Both the position numbers and the translations under genes were made by a program. From Filimonas zeae (lineage in GTDB: Bacteria; Bacteroidota; Bacteroidia; Chitinophagales; Chitinophagaceae), in assembly GCF_014641615.1 (NCBI RefSeq), contig NZ_BMIB01000004.1, positions 620,001 to 684,000 on the forward strand: DNA of 64,000 nt, in the 5' to 3' direction. Of the stretch, positions 50,842 to 60,600 are shown piece after piece (position 1 is the stretch's first letter; every line of letters starts with the position of its first letter). A model generated the notes under the pieces. The model was given only the letters and a program-made list of their open reading frames with translations. It had not been told where the DNA came from and searched no databases.

Positions 50842-51747
50842 ATGAAGCAAAACTGGATCAACTATATTCATCAGCTACAGGATACCATTTGCGCCGCGCT
50901 GGAAGCAGCAGACGGCAAAGCAACCTTTGTAGAAGATAAATGGGAACGCGAAGGCGGTGGCGGCGGTAAAACCCGCGTAATAGCCAACGGTAACGTATTT
51001 GAAAAAGGAGGCGTAAACACCTCTGTGGTGTTTGGCGATGTAAACGATGCCATGCGCGCCCAGCTGCAGATGGACGGGGCCAGCTGGTTTGCCTGCGGCC
51101 TTAGCCTGGTAATACACCCCAACAACCCCTTTGTACCTACCACCCATGCCAACTGGCGTTATTTTGAGTTATATGATGCTGATGGTGCCGTAATTAAAAG
51201 CTGGTTTGGCGGCGGTGCAGACCTTACGCCTTACTATTTGTTTGAAGAAGACGCCCGCCATTTTCATAGCTCGTTAAAGCAGGCCATGGACCCCTTTGGC
51301 GCTGATCTGTATACAAAATACAAGGCACAGTGCGATACCTATTTTGCCAACAAACACCGTGGCGATGAAATGCGCGGTATTGGCGGTGTGTTTTACGATC
51401 ACCTGGTACCCGCCGATGCAGCAGACGCGGAAAGGCTATTTGCTTTTCAGCAAGCCAATGGCAACAGCTTTGTAAACGCCTATGTACCAATAGTAGAAAA
51501 AAGAAAGCACACCCCGTATAACCAACAACATAAACACTGGCAGGAAATACGCCGAGGCCGTTATGTAGAGTTTAATCTGATACACGACAGAGGCACTATT
51601 TTCGGCTTAAAAACCGGTGGCAGAACAGAAAGTATTCTGATGAGCCTGCCCCCTACCGTACGGTTTGAATACAATTACCAGCCCGTACCCGGCAGCGAAG
51701 AAGACAAACTGTTACAGGCCTGCCAGCACCCGAAACAATGGGCCTAG
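50842..51747 (+). CDS. hemF: oxygen-dependent coproporphyrinogen III oxidase
   Basis: 301 residues, normal length. It oxidatively decarboxylates coproporphyrinogen III using O2. Family motifs: KWEREGGGGGKTRVI, SLVIHPNNPFVPTTHANWRYFE, SWFGGGADLTPYYLFEEDARHFH and RRGRYVEFNLIHDRGTIFGLKTGGR. With HemN in the same cluster the cell can make heme with or without oxygen. Confidence 0.97.
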   Translation: MKQNWINYIHQLQDTICAALEAADGKATFVEDKWEREGGGGGKTRVIANGNVFEKGGVNTSVVFGDVNDAMRAQLQMDGASWFACGLSLVIHPNNPFVPTTHANWRYFELYDADGAVIKSWFGGGADLTPYYLFEEDARHFHSSLKQAMDPFGADLYTKYKAQCDTYFANKHRGDEMRGIGGVFYDHLVPADAADAERLFAFQQANGNSFVNAYVPIVEKRKHTPYNQQHKHWQEIRRGRYVEFNLIHDRGTIFGLKTGGRTESILMSLPPTVRFEYNYQPVPGSEEDKLLQACQHPKQWA

Positions 51748-51793
51748 CAACGCCACATAATACATTCCGATTAACAGCACAAAAAGATAGAGT

Positions 51794-52774
51794 ATGTACT
51801 TACAGAGAAGAAACCGGATTTTAAGGCAAACACCTGCCATTCGTGCAATGGTAGCGGAAACCACATTAACACCTGCAGATTTTATATTACCCATATTTGT
51901 TGATGAAGGAACCAACGTAGAACATGAAATTCCTTCTATGCCCGGCCAGTACCGCCGCTCGCTGGACCTTACCATAAAAGAGGTAAAAGAAATATGGAGC
52001 ATGGGCATTAAAAGCGTAGACATTTTTATTAAATGTTCCGATAACCTGAAAGACAATACCGGCAAAGAAGCCTGGAACCCCGATGGTTTAATGCAACGCA
52101 CTATTAAAGCCATTAAAGATGCTGTGCCGGAAATGGTGGTGATGACAGATGTGGCATTAGACCCCTATTCTATCTACGGGCACGATGGTATTGTAAAAGA
52201 CGGCGAAATAGCCAATGATGAAACAGTAGAGGCACTGGTTAAAATGTCCATCAGCCATGCAGAAGCCGGTGTGGATATTATAGCCCCCAGCGATATGATG
52301 GACGGCCGTATTGCCGCCCTGCGTGCCGGCCTGGAAGAGCACAACTTTACCAAAGTGGGCATTATGGCCTACAGCGCCAAATATGCCAGCTGCTTTTACG
52401 GCCCCTTCCGCGATGCACTGGACAGCGCACCCGGCTTTGGTGATAAAAAAACCTATCAGATGGATTATGCCAACCGCAGGGAAGCCATTAAAGAAACCCT
52501 GATGGATGTGGAAGAAGGCGCTGATATAGTAATGGTAAAGCCTGCGATGGCTTATCTGGATATTATCCGCGAAGTAAAGAACGCCGTGGATATACCCGTA
52601 AGTGCTTACCATGTAAGCGGTGAATATGCTATGATAAAAGCAGCCGCCAAAATGGGCTGGCTGGATGAAAACAAAGCCATACTGGAAAGCCTTACCTCTA
52701 TTAAAAGAGCAGGCGCAGATTTAATAGCCACCTATTTTGCCAAAGACGCCGTACGTTTACTCAACGGCCTGTAA
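51794..52774 (+). CDS. hemB: delta-aminolevulinic acid dehydratase (porphobilinogen synthase)
   Basis: 326 residues. It condenses two ALA to porphobilinogen. Schiff-base lysines K196 (AYSAKYASCFYGPFRDA) and K249 (MVKPAMAYLD) are present. The metal-site region reads MTDVALDPYSIYGHDG, lacking the Cys triad of zinc enzymes, so it is probably the Mg-type. It lies 12 nt before hemL. Confidence 0.97.
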   Translation: MYLQRRNRILRQTPAIRAMVAETTLTPADFILPIFVDEGTNVEHEIPSMPGQYRRSLDLTIKEVKEIWSMGIKSVDIFIKCSDNLKDNTGKEAWNPDGLMQRTIKAIKDAVPEMVVMTDVALDPYSIYGHDGIVKDGEIANDETVEALVKMSISHAEAGVDIIAPSDMMDGRIAALRAGLEEHNFTKVGIMAYSAKYASCFYGPFRDALDSAPGFGDKKTYQMDYANRREAIKETLMDVEEGADIVMVKPAMAYLDIIREVKNAVDIPVSAYHVSGEYAMIKAAAKMGWLDENKAILESLTSIKRAGADLIATYFAKDAVRLLNGL

Positions 52775-52786
52775 ATAATAATAACG

Positions 52787-54079
52787 ATGTATCAATACGA
52801 ATCGAGCAAAGCATTATTCGAAAGAGCACAGCAAAGCATTCCCGGCGGCGTTAACTCCCCCGTACGCGCCTTTAAAAGCGTGGGCGGCACCCCCATTTTT
52901 ATAGAAAAAGCCAAAGGCGCGTACCTGTATGATGCAGATGGCAACCAGTATATAGACTACATTGCCTCCTGGGGCCCCATGATTATGGGCCACGCCTGGG
53001 AGCCGGTAGTAACCGCCATTCAGCAAAAAGCAGCCGGCTCCACTTCCTTTGGCGCCCCCACCGAGCTGGAGATAGAAATGGCCGAGCTGATTAAAAGCAT
53101 GGCCCCCAACGTAGATATGGTGCGTATGGTAAACAGCGGCACCGAAGCCTGCATGAGCGCCCTGCGCCTGGCACGCGGCTACACCGGTAAAAACAAATTC
53201 ATCAAGTTTGAAGGCTGTTACCACGGCCACGCAGATGCCTTTCTGGTAAAAGCAGGCAGTGGCCTGGCTACATTTAACATACAAACCGTACCGGGTATTA
53301 CCGCCGGTGCTGCCAACGATACCCTTACCGCCCCTTATAACAATCTGGATGCAGTAAAGCAACTGGTAGCAGAAAACAAAAACGAAATAGCCGCCATTAT
53401 TATAGAACCGGTTGCAGGTAACATGGGCTGTATACTGCCCCAACCCGGCTTTCTGGAAGGCCTGCGCGCCCTGTGTACCGAAGAGAACATTGTACTGATA
53501 TTTGATGAGGTAATGACCGGCTTTCGCCTGGCCCCCGGTGGTGCCCAGCAAAAGCTAAACATACAGGCAGACCTCATCACCTACGGTAAAGTAATCGGCG
53601 CCGGTATGCCCGTAGGCGCCTTTGCCGGAAGAAAAGACATTATGCAATACATTGCCCCACTGGGTAACGTATACCAGGCAGGTACACTAAGCGGCAACCC
53701 GCTGGCCATGATAGCCGGCTACACCCTGCTGAAAGAGCTGAAAGCCAACCACGGCATTTATACCGAACTGGAACAGAAAACAGAATACCTGCGCAACGGC
53801 CTGGACCGCGTATGTAAAGAAGCCGGTATTCCTTACACCATTAACCAGCTAGGCAGCATGATAAGCCTGCACTTTGCAGACCACGCCGTGACAGATTTTA
53901 CTTCTGCTGCTGCCACCAATATTGAACGCTTTAAACAATTCTTCCACGCCATGCTGAAACGCGGCGTTTACCTGCCGCCTTCCGCATACGAAAGCTGGTT
54001 CCTGAACCACGCACTTACGCGGGAAGATCTGGATAAGACTATTGCCGCAGCTGCGGAGAGTTTGAAGGAGATTGCGTAA
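52787..54079 (+). CDS. hemL: glutamate-1-semialdehyde 2,1-aminomutase
   Basis: 430 residues. It converts glutamate-1-semialdehyde to ALA with PLP/PMP. Signatures: FERAQQSIPGGVNSPVRAFKSVGG (start), KFEGCYHGHADAFLVKAGSG, FDEVMTGFR and the PLP Lys K268 in TYGKVIGAGMPVGAF. It is the last gene of the second heme group and is followed by a terminator. Its codon use is rich in GC-ending codons, more so than most neighbours. Confidence 0.97.
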   Translation: MYQYESSKALFERAQQSIPGGVNSPVRAFKSVGGTPIFIEKAKGAYLYDADGNQYIDYIASWGPMIMGHAWEPVVTAIQQKAAGSTSFGAPTELEIEMAELIKSMAPNVDMVRMVNSGTEACMSALRLARGYTGKNKFIKFEGCYHGHADAFLVKAGSGLATFNIQTVPGITAGAANDTLTAPYNNLDAVKQLVAENKNEIAAIIIEPVAGNMGCILPQPGFLEGLRALCTEENIVLIFDEVMTGFRLAPGGAQQKLNIQADLITYGKVIGAGMPVGAFAGRKDIMQYIAPLGNVYQAGTLSGNPLAMIAGYTLLKELKANHGIYTELEQKTEYLRNGLDRVCKEAGIPYTINQLGSMISLHFADHAVTDFTSAAATNIERFKQFFHAMLKRGVYLPPSAYESWFLNHALTREDLDKTIAAAAESLKEIA

Positions 54080-54081
54080 AG

Positions 54082-54126
54082 AAAAAAGCGCGGCTGTGTC
54101 CTGATTGATACAGCCGTGCTTTTTTA
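54082..54126 (+). terminator. terminator after hemL
   Basis: AAAAAGCgCGGCTGT pairs with ACAGCCGtGCTTTTT, a 15-nt-arm hairpin with one G-T pair, flanked by A and T runs. Confidence 0.85.
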
Positions 54127-54231
54127 CCACTACTATTATTCACCTCGGGCTTCACTTTACATAACCAGAAATGACATATGATCGGGGCCTGACGTAGTAT
54201 GTAAAAAGCTTTTCCAATTTTAACAGCACAA

Positions 54232-54660
54232 TCAATACTTATGCTCCAAACAAGCTTCCTTGTAACTTAACACCTCCTGCTCCTCAGCATTAACAAGATA
54301 AGATTTGATTGGCGCATAGTCAACATTAGCAGGAATATCAACAGAAATCAAGTATTTCAGATGACTACCTTCCCATCCACATCCAAATTTTTCCAATTGC
54401 TCCGTAACGCCCTTTAAAGCATCTTTTTGTAAAAAAACAATTTGAACAGTACTGTGTCCCGAAGCTTCCACAAGATCATCGTAGTATAATGCACCGTTAT
54501 TTTCCTTTGCTTTAATCAAATCATTTAACGCAATATTGGATGTAAAAAAAGGGATGTTGTTTATTCTGTAAAATTCACCCTCCTTAGTAGCCCAAACACT
54601 CTCAATGTTAACACTGCCTTCATCATTCCTATATGCCAACATAATCTTACTTTCACTCAT
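54232..54660 (-). CDS. DUF4265-like protein, possible immunity protein
   Basis: 142 residues, soluble, no signal. The pattern ESVWATKEGEFYRINNIPFFTSNIALNDLIKA and the closing KYLISVDIPANVDYAPIKSYL match the DUF4265 shape. Such small proteins are often found next to polymorphic toxins and may neutralise them. It is in AT-rich sequence at the end of the Rhs-related array and is the last gene of the minus-strand group. Confidence 0.65.
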   Translation of the reverse strand: MSESKIMLAYRNDEGSVNIESVWATKEGEFYRINNIPFFTSNIALNDLIKAKENNGALYYDDLVEASGHSTVQIVFLQKDALKGVTEQLEKFGCGWEGSHLKYLISVDIPANVDYAPIKSYLVNAEEQEVLSYKEACLEHKY

Positions 54661-54746
54661 AAAATACGTTATTAATTAAATGCCACCATCTGGCAAAGAA
54701 CCCACTTCTTTACAAGCTCACCATCCAATATAAATATTCGACTCCA

Positions 54747-55211
54747 CTACAAGCACCCTAGTTCCTCATATCTTTTTTTTGCTAAATCATAAAATGAATA
54801 CTCTTCAAACTCAACACGAATTCCATCTTGTATAGTTGGATTTTGTTTTAAAATTAAAATAGAACTATTAAGAATAAACTTAAGAGACTTACAATTGCTA
54901 ACATTATCAAAAATCAACTTTCGCAATGGCAGTGGATTATGAAAAGGAGAAATTACACCTACGTTATGATAATCAAACTGAGTGTCTTTTAAAAAAACTG
55001 GAAGTTCTTCCATATGTAATGCATTTATGGAATCCGCATATTTATCAACGAACAACTCCAACGCCGTCTTATTCTTATTTTTAATAAATGAGCTATCCAA
55101 TTGAACAACCAGAGCATCCAGCTTGGAATCTACATCTCTAGATTCATTACCTGGCTTACAACTCATTATATAGAATGAACAAAAAAGAACCATTTTTAAA
55201 TTTAATTTCAT
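54747..55211 (-). CDS. hypothetical lipoprotein, 154 aa
   Basis: 154 residues with a lipoprotein signal (MKLNLKMVLFCSFYIMSCKPG, Cys18). The remainder is charged and helix-rich with no known domain. It starts 5 nt after the broken toxin end at 55217 and could be its immunity protein, by position only. Confidence 0.6.
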   Translation of the reverse strand: MKLNLKMVLFCSFYIMSCKPGNESRDVDSKLDALVVQLDSSFIKNKNKTALELFVDKYADSINALHMEELPVFLKDTQFDYHNVGVISPFHNPLPLRKLIFDNVSNCKSLKFILNSSILILKQNPTIQDGIRVEFEEYSFYDLAKKRYEELGCL

Positions 55212-55216
55212 AAGAA

Positions 55217-55492
55217 TTATTTTAATTGAATCTGATTTACTCCGTTTGTGTAAGGCATCTTCTCGACTCCACGAAGCTTAGTGGCAGCCTTACTATTAGC
55301 ATTAGCTTCCGCATTAGAGGGCATCTTTCCTGCCACCTCACCAAGTGCCGTATTAAATACAGACTTAATATAATCCTCCTTAGAAATACCTTTCACCGCA
55401 GCAGGATTTGTTTCCTTTATTTTCTCGCATTGTTTCCCTGCTTGATCTAGTACCTTGTCAATCTGTCCCGTATACGTCAATTCCTTGGCCAC
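55217..55492 (-). CDS. C-terminal fragment of a degraded Rhs toxin end
   Basis: 91 residues, opening at GTG 55492. It looks like the tail of the broken Rhs gene: the frame continues upstream without a good start (VKIVGQDGVAKELTYTG) until a TAG. It is helical and Lys/Asn-rich, with no known domain. It may be a translation remnant rather than an expressed protein. Confidence 0.4.
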   Translation of the reverse strand: MAKELTYTGQIDKVLDQAGKQCEKIKETNPAAVKGISKEDYIKSVFNTALGEVAGKMPSNAEANANSKAATKLRGVEKMPYTNGVNQIQLK

Positions 55493-55985
55493 GCCATCTT
55501 GTCCAACTATTTTAACCCACTATTTACTGTAATAGTCGATTTAAAAGCCACCTCTTTTTGGTCACCATGCCCGATGCGCAACAACCTCCTTTAAAAGCCA
55601 AGGATTTTTTTTATCTAAACTCCAACCTGCTTGAAGATTAGGATTAATTGGCTCAACTACACTCAGTTTTACATCATAACTGCCCTTCTCATTTTGGAAT
55701 AACTTACTCCCTTGTCACCATTGTAAATACCAGTAACACCTAAATCATGAATCGTTTTTGGAAAAAAAGGAAGCTGCAACCCTCCACCAGTATTTGCAAA
55801 CGTAGCGGGGGCTCTAGCAACAATGGCATCTTTCGCATCTGGATCTATATGTACAATCTGATTATTTAACACATATATGTACGGAGAAACTTCATTGTAT
55901 TTATCAGCCAGTTCGTAATAAACCACCGGTGCAACCAAATCAAAGACTGCGTTGGAATCATTGACAGGCGATCCTTGCCAGATAT
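55493..55985 (-). pseudogene. collapsed Rhs gene remnant
   Basis: The minus strand reads WQGSPVNDSNAVFDLVAPVVYYEL, matching the N-terminal part of the intact Rhs gene (68 of 73 nt identical between 55909-55981 and 61579-61651), and then jumps directly to the Rhs core end (ADKYNEVSPYIYVLNN, then IDPDAKD). About 1,100 codons are missing. At least two frameshifts and stops follow in the toxin part (SYDVKLSVVEPINPNLQAGW; then HGDQKEVAFKSTITVNSG). It ends in the 55217-55492 fragment. Confidence 0.7.
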
Positions 55986-56398
55986 GTTAACAAAACTTTA
56001 CTATCACTCATATTATAGACAAGCGTTTAATTAACCTTCCTTCTTGAGCATTTTTACCGTACGGGTAGCACATAAAAATATGCTATTGTGCCTTAACCAG
56101 CGACAGATCAACATGATCAAGCAGTTTATGCGGATATGGGAGCCGCCGCCAATAAACGTCTGCATAAACACCGCCACCTAGCCAGAGGACTTCCCCTACA
56201 ATGCGAAGCTATTTATAGATTTAGCAGCACCTAAGCCATCAACTTTTTGCGCAAACGCAAACAGCAGCCGATACGGCTGAAATATTACCAAAACTGACAC
56301 GTATAGAGACAGCCCGGTTACCCGGTCTGCCTGAATGAATGATTTACAATAATTTCCGAGGTGTTAAAACGCTTGCGGAGGACAGAATTACGGAACAC
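55986..56398. other. 413-nt gap with degenerate coding-like sequence
   Basis: No intact gene. On the plus strand a short open stretch reads VYADMGAAANKRLHKHRHLARG, then a stop, then FLRKRKQQPIRLKYYQ, which has a transposase-like feel but matches no family I can name. It probably holds decayed mobile or Rhs-related DNA. Confidence 0.35.
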
Positions 56399-56941
56399 TC
56401 ACTTAAGCCTTAAAGAACCAATAATCCTTTCAACTAGTGCTTTACCTTCGATTACCTGAAGGCTACCAAAAAAAAGCTTCAATTCATAAAAATGCTGACT
56501 ATTTTTTTTAAAAAGAACTATTATTCCATAACGGGGGATATTCTTTTCATCATAGCACACATACCTTAGCATAGCAACATTAATTCCATTTATACTGACT
56601 ACCTCTTTCCCCACGCTATCCAGCCTTCCAACAGTCTTGACGTGTGCCTCCCTATAATTTTCAAGCAAAAAATCATCTATAGTAAAATTGTACATATAAG
56701 AGCTGTCATAAACATCAGCGGTCAGATAAGTATTCCTTTTCGGACAACTAACTTTCACATTATATATCAGTTGATCGTTTGCAAACACCTGATAAGGAGA
56801 TTTAACATTCCAATACTCCGGCACTTTAACGCTAACAGAAGAGTCACAGAGCGTTATCTCTTTCCAATTACTATCAATTTGCGCCTTCACAAATGAAGCA
56901 GGAAAATAGATAATAAATAAAACTATTATAATCCCTCTCAT
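56399..56941 (-). CDS. secreted protein, paralogue of the 57104 gene (immunity-like)
   Basis: 180 residues from ATG 56941 (an upstream ATG at 57019 gives no signal peptide). Signal peptide, then IDSNWKEITLCDSSVSVKVPEYWNVKSPYQ, DSVGKEVVSINGINVAMLRYV, RYGIIVLFKKNS and KALVERIIGSLRLK. It has the same length and order of motifs as the next gene upstream, so the pair arose by tandem duplication. No known domain; the fold may be Mog1/PsbP-like (weak). Its place after Rhs suggests immunity. Confidence 0.75.
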   Translation of the reverse strand: MRGIIIVLFIIYFPASFVKAQIDSNWKEITLCDSSVSVKVPEYWNVKSPYQVFANDQLIYNVKVSCPKRNTYLTADVYDSSYMYNFTIDDFLLENYREAHVKTVGRLDSVGKEVVSINGINVAMLRYVCYDEKNIPRYGIIVLFKKNSQHFYELKLFFGSLQVIEGKALVERIIGSLRLK

Positions 56942-57103
56942 TTCATAGTTAATTGGGTTAACTGGTGCCGCCATAAACACTCCCGTCGTCCTTTCTATGT
57001 CAACGATTTTATGACGCATCTCCTATCTTTCACTTTTTATATATTTCTCATAGTTATAACCAGGAACCATCTATTTATGAGGTGGTGAAAGAGTACGTAA
57101 CAC

Positions 57104-57646
57104 TCAATTCAATCTTAAAGACCCAATGATTATTTCAGCCAATTCTTTACCTTCATGAACAGAGAGGCTACCGCAAGAGAGTTTAAGTTCATAATAGCTG
57201 CTACTATCTCTTCTAAAGAGAACTATCATTCCATAACGCGGGATTCGCTTTTTATCGTAGTACACATATTTTAGCATCGCGACATCAATTCCATTTCTCA
57301 CAACTACTTCCTTTTTTAAACTGTCCAGTTTTCCAATCGTTTTTGTCTGAGCAGTTCTGTGATATTCAAGCGTCTCGTTATCTATGAAAACAGTAATTCT
57401 GGAAGCACTATCAAACACATCCACTTTCAAAGAAGTATTGCTTTGAGGTAATCCGACCTCCATATTATGTTTAATCTCGTAACTTGGGTATTGGCGATAA
57501 GGAGATTTAGCTTTCCAGGCTTCCGGCACTTTAATACGAACAGAAGAGTCACAGAGTGTAATCTCTTTCCAATTATCATCAATTTGTCCATTTACAAATG
57601 AAATATGTAAACAGAAAATTAATAAAAATAATATTCTAGTTTTCAT
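57104..57646 (-). CDS. secreted immunity-like protein coupled to the Rhs gene
   Basis: 180 residues with a signal peptide ending near VNGQ. Motifs: IDDNWKEITLCDSSVRIKVPEAWKAKSPYR, LKKEVVVRNGIDVAMLKYV and KELAEIIIGSLRLN, about half identical to its downstream paralogue. Its ATG overlaps the Rhs stop by 4 nt (57643-57646), implying coupled translation, as expected for an immunity protein to the Rhs C-terminal domain. Because it is exported, it would act in the periplasm. Confidence 0.78.
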   Translation of the reverse strand: MKTRILFLLIFCLHISFVNGQIDDNWKEITLCDSSVRIKVPEAWKAKSPYRQYPSYEIKHNMEVGLPQSNTSLKVDVFDSASRITVFIDNETLEYHRTAQTKTIGKLDSLKKEVVVRNGIDVAMLKYVYYDKKRIPRYGMIVLFRRDSSSYYELKLSCGSLSVHEGKELAEIIIGSLRLN

Positions 57647-60600
57647 TGAACAGGTATGTTTTTATTAGCTTTTGGAGTACTATTCTCAAATCTTTTCATA
57701 TAAAAATCACGTATTACTCCATGATTATCTGTTGTCTTTACAAAATCGCCAAGTTTTGAAAATTCAGGTACTATAGGGCGTGGTCCTTGATTTACATTAC
57801 TTAAAAGCCTTTCCCCGTCAGACATTATAGAATGACTCGGAATAAATCGCTTCGAAGCGTCGCCAGCAGCGCGGTCTCCACCATGACCAAGCCCGGCATT
57901 ATGCCCCGCTCCATGTACAACGTCGAAAGCAATTGCCTCTGTCATAGATACATGAAAATCTTTCGACTGAATCTTAGCATCTTCTGTATTAATAGCGATA
58001 ATATTACCTTTAAACTGGCTATGTTCTGGATTTGTAGCTCCTTTTGAACCGAAATCAGGATCTTCTCTTAAGGTTTTCCCTAAGACTTTATCTACTGAGT
58101 TAACCGCATTAATCACTGCGTCAGCCTTTCCAATAAAAGCAACAGCATCATTCTTATCCATTTGACTATAAAATTTGCTAAAATCTTTCCCTTTAAAAAT
58201 CTCTGCCCGGGTTTTCAATTTCATAGATGCAAAATTTGCATTAACCTGCTTCCGTAATTCTTTCAGTTCATTTTTAGATATTCCATCTAATCCATGAAGA
58301 TAAACAACATTATCCCTTCCATCGGGATCTATATAAAGCAGAGGATTATTCATGCAATATTGGTAAGTGGAAATTGAATTGTACTTCTCGCTCTTGGGGT
58401 CAATTACATTCCACCTGCCCACTTGCACGTCATACATCCTGGCTCCATAATCAAACCACTCCAACCCACTACCATCAGCAAACTCTTTATTCTGTAGTTC
58501 CTTTCCATTATACTTAAACTTATTCTGTAACCTACCTTCAGCTTTACCTCCAATTCCTGCTATTGATAATCCAAAAGGATAGTAATGATCCACCTCAAGT
58601 AAAGGCCCCTGTATGGAAGTTACGCCTAAATCCTCAAATACTACATCCGCATCCGCGGATTCACTGCTTGTAAATACATATACATACCCACTCTTTTCTA
58701 CTTCCCATCCTTCTTTCACATGCTGCGTCAACTTCTCCTCCTCGCCAACACGCTGAAAGCCTGCATACTCCGGTTGTTTGAGTGATTTTCTTGCAGTATC
58801 TTCCTTCACAGGCTTCAAATCTTCATCCAGCAATACCCAGTTCAGATACGCTTTTGGTTTACGCGATATTTTCTCATCCGTTGCATCCCGCGTCTGTAAA
58901 AAACTTATAACACCCGGTAATATTGCAGCAGCACCGGAGGCTGCCTGTAGCACAGGGCCGTCATGAAGCAATTCTGTCTCTAAAGTATTGCCTAATAAAC
59001 CAGAAACTGTTCCTGCAAAGGGCATAGCAACTTCCTTATCCTTTCCATTGTGCTGATACCAGCTTTTTGCACGTATGTTAATTTTATCGCCGGCATTTAC
59101 TTTCAATAGTAGTGACGGTCCCAATTTCTTCTGCCTGCCATCCAGCTTAGCCACGTATCTATTGGTAGAATCTCTGTCAGGGTAAGCAGCAGGTTTAAAT
59201 GCACGTGTTTCCGCAAGATTGGCGTAATAGGTTTCTTCCTGTGCAGCACTATCCAGCTCCATAGTAGCCACCTTATAAACTGAAACAGTTTCTTCCTCAG
59301 TAAGCGTTGCCCGGATATTTCCTAAATGGTCTTTTACAAAATAATCATACGCATAGCTTCCATCCGGTTTTCGTCGTATGCGACCTTCTTCATGCGCCAG
59401 TTGTTTCAGGTCATTGTTCTCATACTGAAAACTCCCTATATAAGAGGTAGTAGTTACTGCATTACTATTAGTGGCGTCCGTTACTACTTTTTTCAGTTTA
59501 TTCCCCCTCGCATCATAGGTGTAGGCAACAGAACCTTTACCGGTAACGGTAATCAATGAGGGCAGGTTTAAATAATTGTACGCGATATTGCTGATACCTT
59601 TATTTAAATCATACACCATATTACCATTACCATCATAATCATAATCCTGCGTTTGGCCACTTGTGATTTCTTTGAAATCGCCCAGTGTACTGGCTGCATT
59701 GTTAAAGGCATCCGTTACCCGCTTTAAACGATTACCAGCAACAGAAAAGTCATAATTGTAAGTCAGGTCGTCAATTCTGACAGACGGGGTAACGTAATGT
59801 TGCATCCGCAGAATATTACCATTGGCATCGTAAGCAAGTGAAGGATTTGAACCATTGCCCATAACTGTGGTATAATCGCGACCAAGGGAAGTATTCCATG
59901 TAGTTGCGTTGATTTTCTCCGTAAAATCAGCTTTTAGTAATCGGCTGACAGCATCGTAAGTATATCCATAAGAACGAACCTGCTGGTCGTTACGGCTACA
60001 CCAGGTAATGCCAGCTATATTACCATTGTATTGTTTCTGGGTAAAACCGTAATTATAACTTATTTCCTCTCCAAAGAAATTATTTACTCCCGTGGGATTC
60101 GCAACATATCCTTTATTAATACCAGTTAACCAGCCCCTGATATTATATGCATAGGTAAGTGTTTCTATAGGCAAGCTATTGTATACCCCACCCGGCTTTT
60201 TCTGCCCCAACCGTTTTGTTAACAACTGTCCGGCAGCATCATAAATTAAAGAATCCACTACTACCCAAGCCCCATTGTTTACCTGCTTCTTTACAGCCAA
60301 TAATCGTCCGGCGTGATCATATGATTGCCGTGTCATCACTTTAACTGTTCCTGGCGTCATTGCAGTAGTTGCATGGGAGTTTTTGGTCATGAGCGCCTTC
60401 CCATCAAAACTATACTGAGTGGTGGAAATATCCGTAGCACCGCTGGTATTAGTGCTTTTTGTTTGTACCAGGCGGCCACGGTCGTCATAGTAATTAATAG
60501 TAAACAAATACTGAGAGGTGCCTAATACCTTAACCTGCATACCTGTAACCATTCCTTTTACGGTGGCAACAGAGGTAACAGCCCTCGGATAAGGAAAATT

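Noticed and set aside
56090..56280. Transposase remnant on the plus strand
   Set aside because: The short stretch around VYADMGAAANKRLHKHR matches no family I can name and has no terminal repeats.
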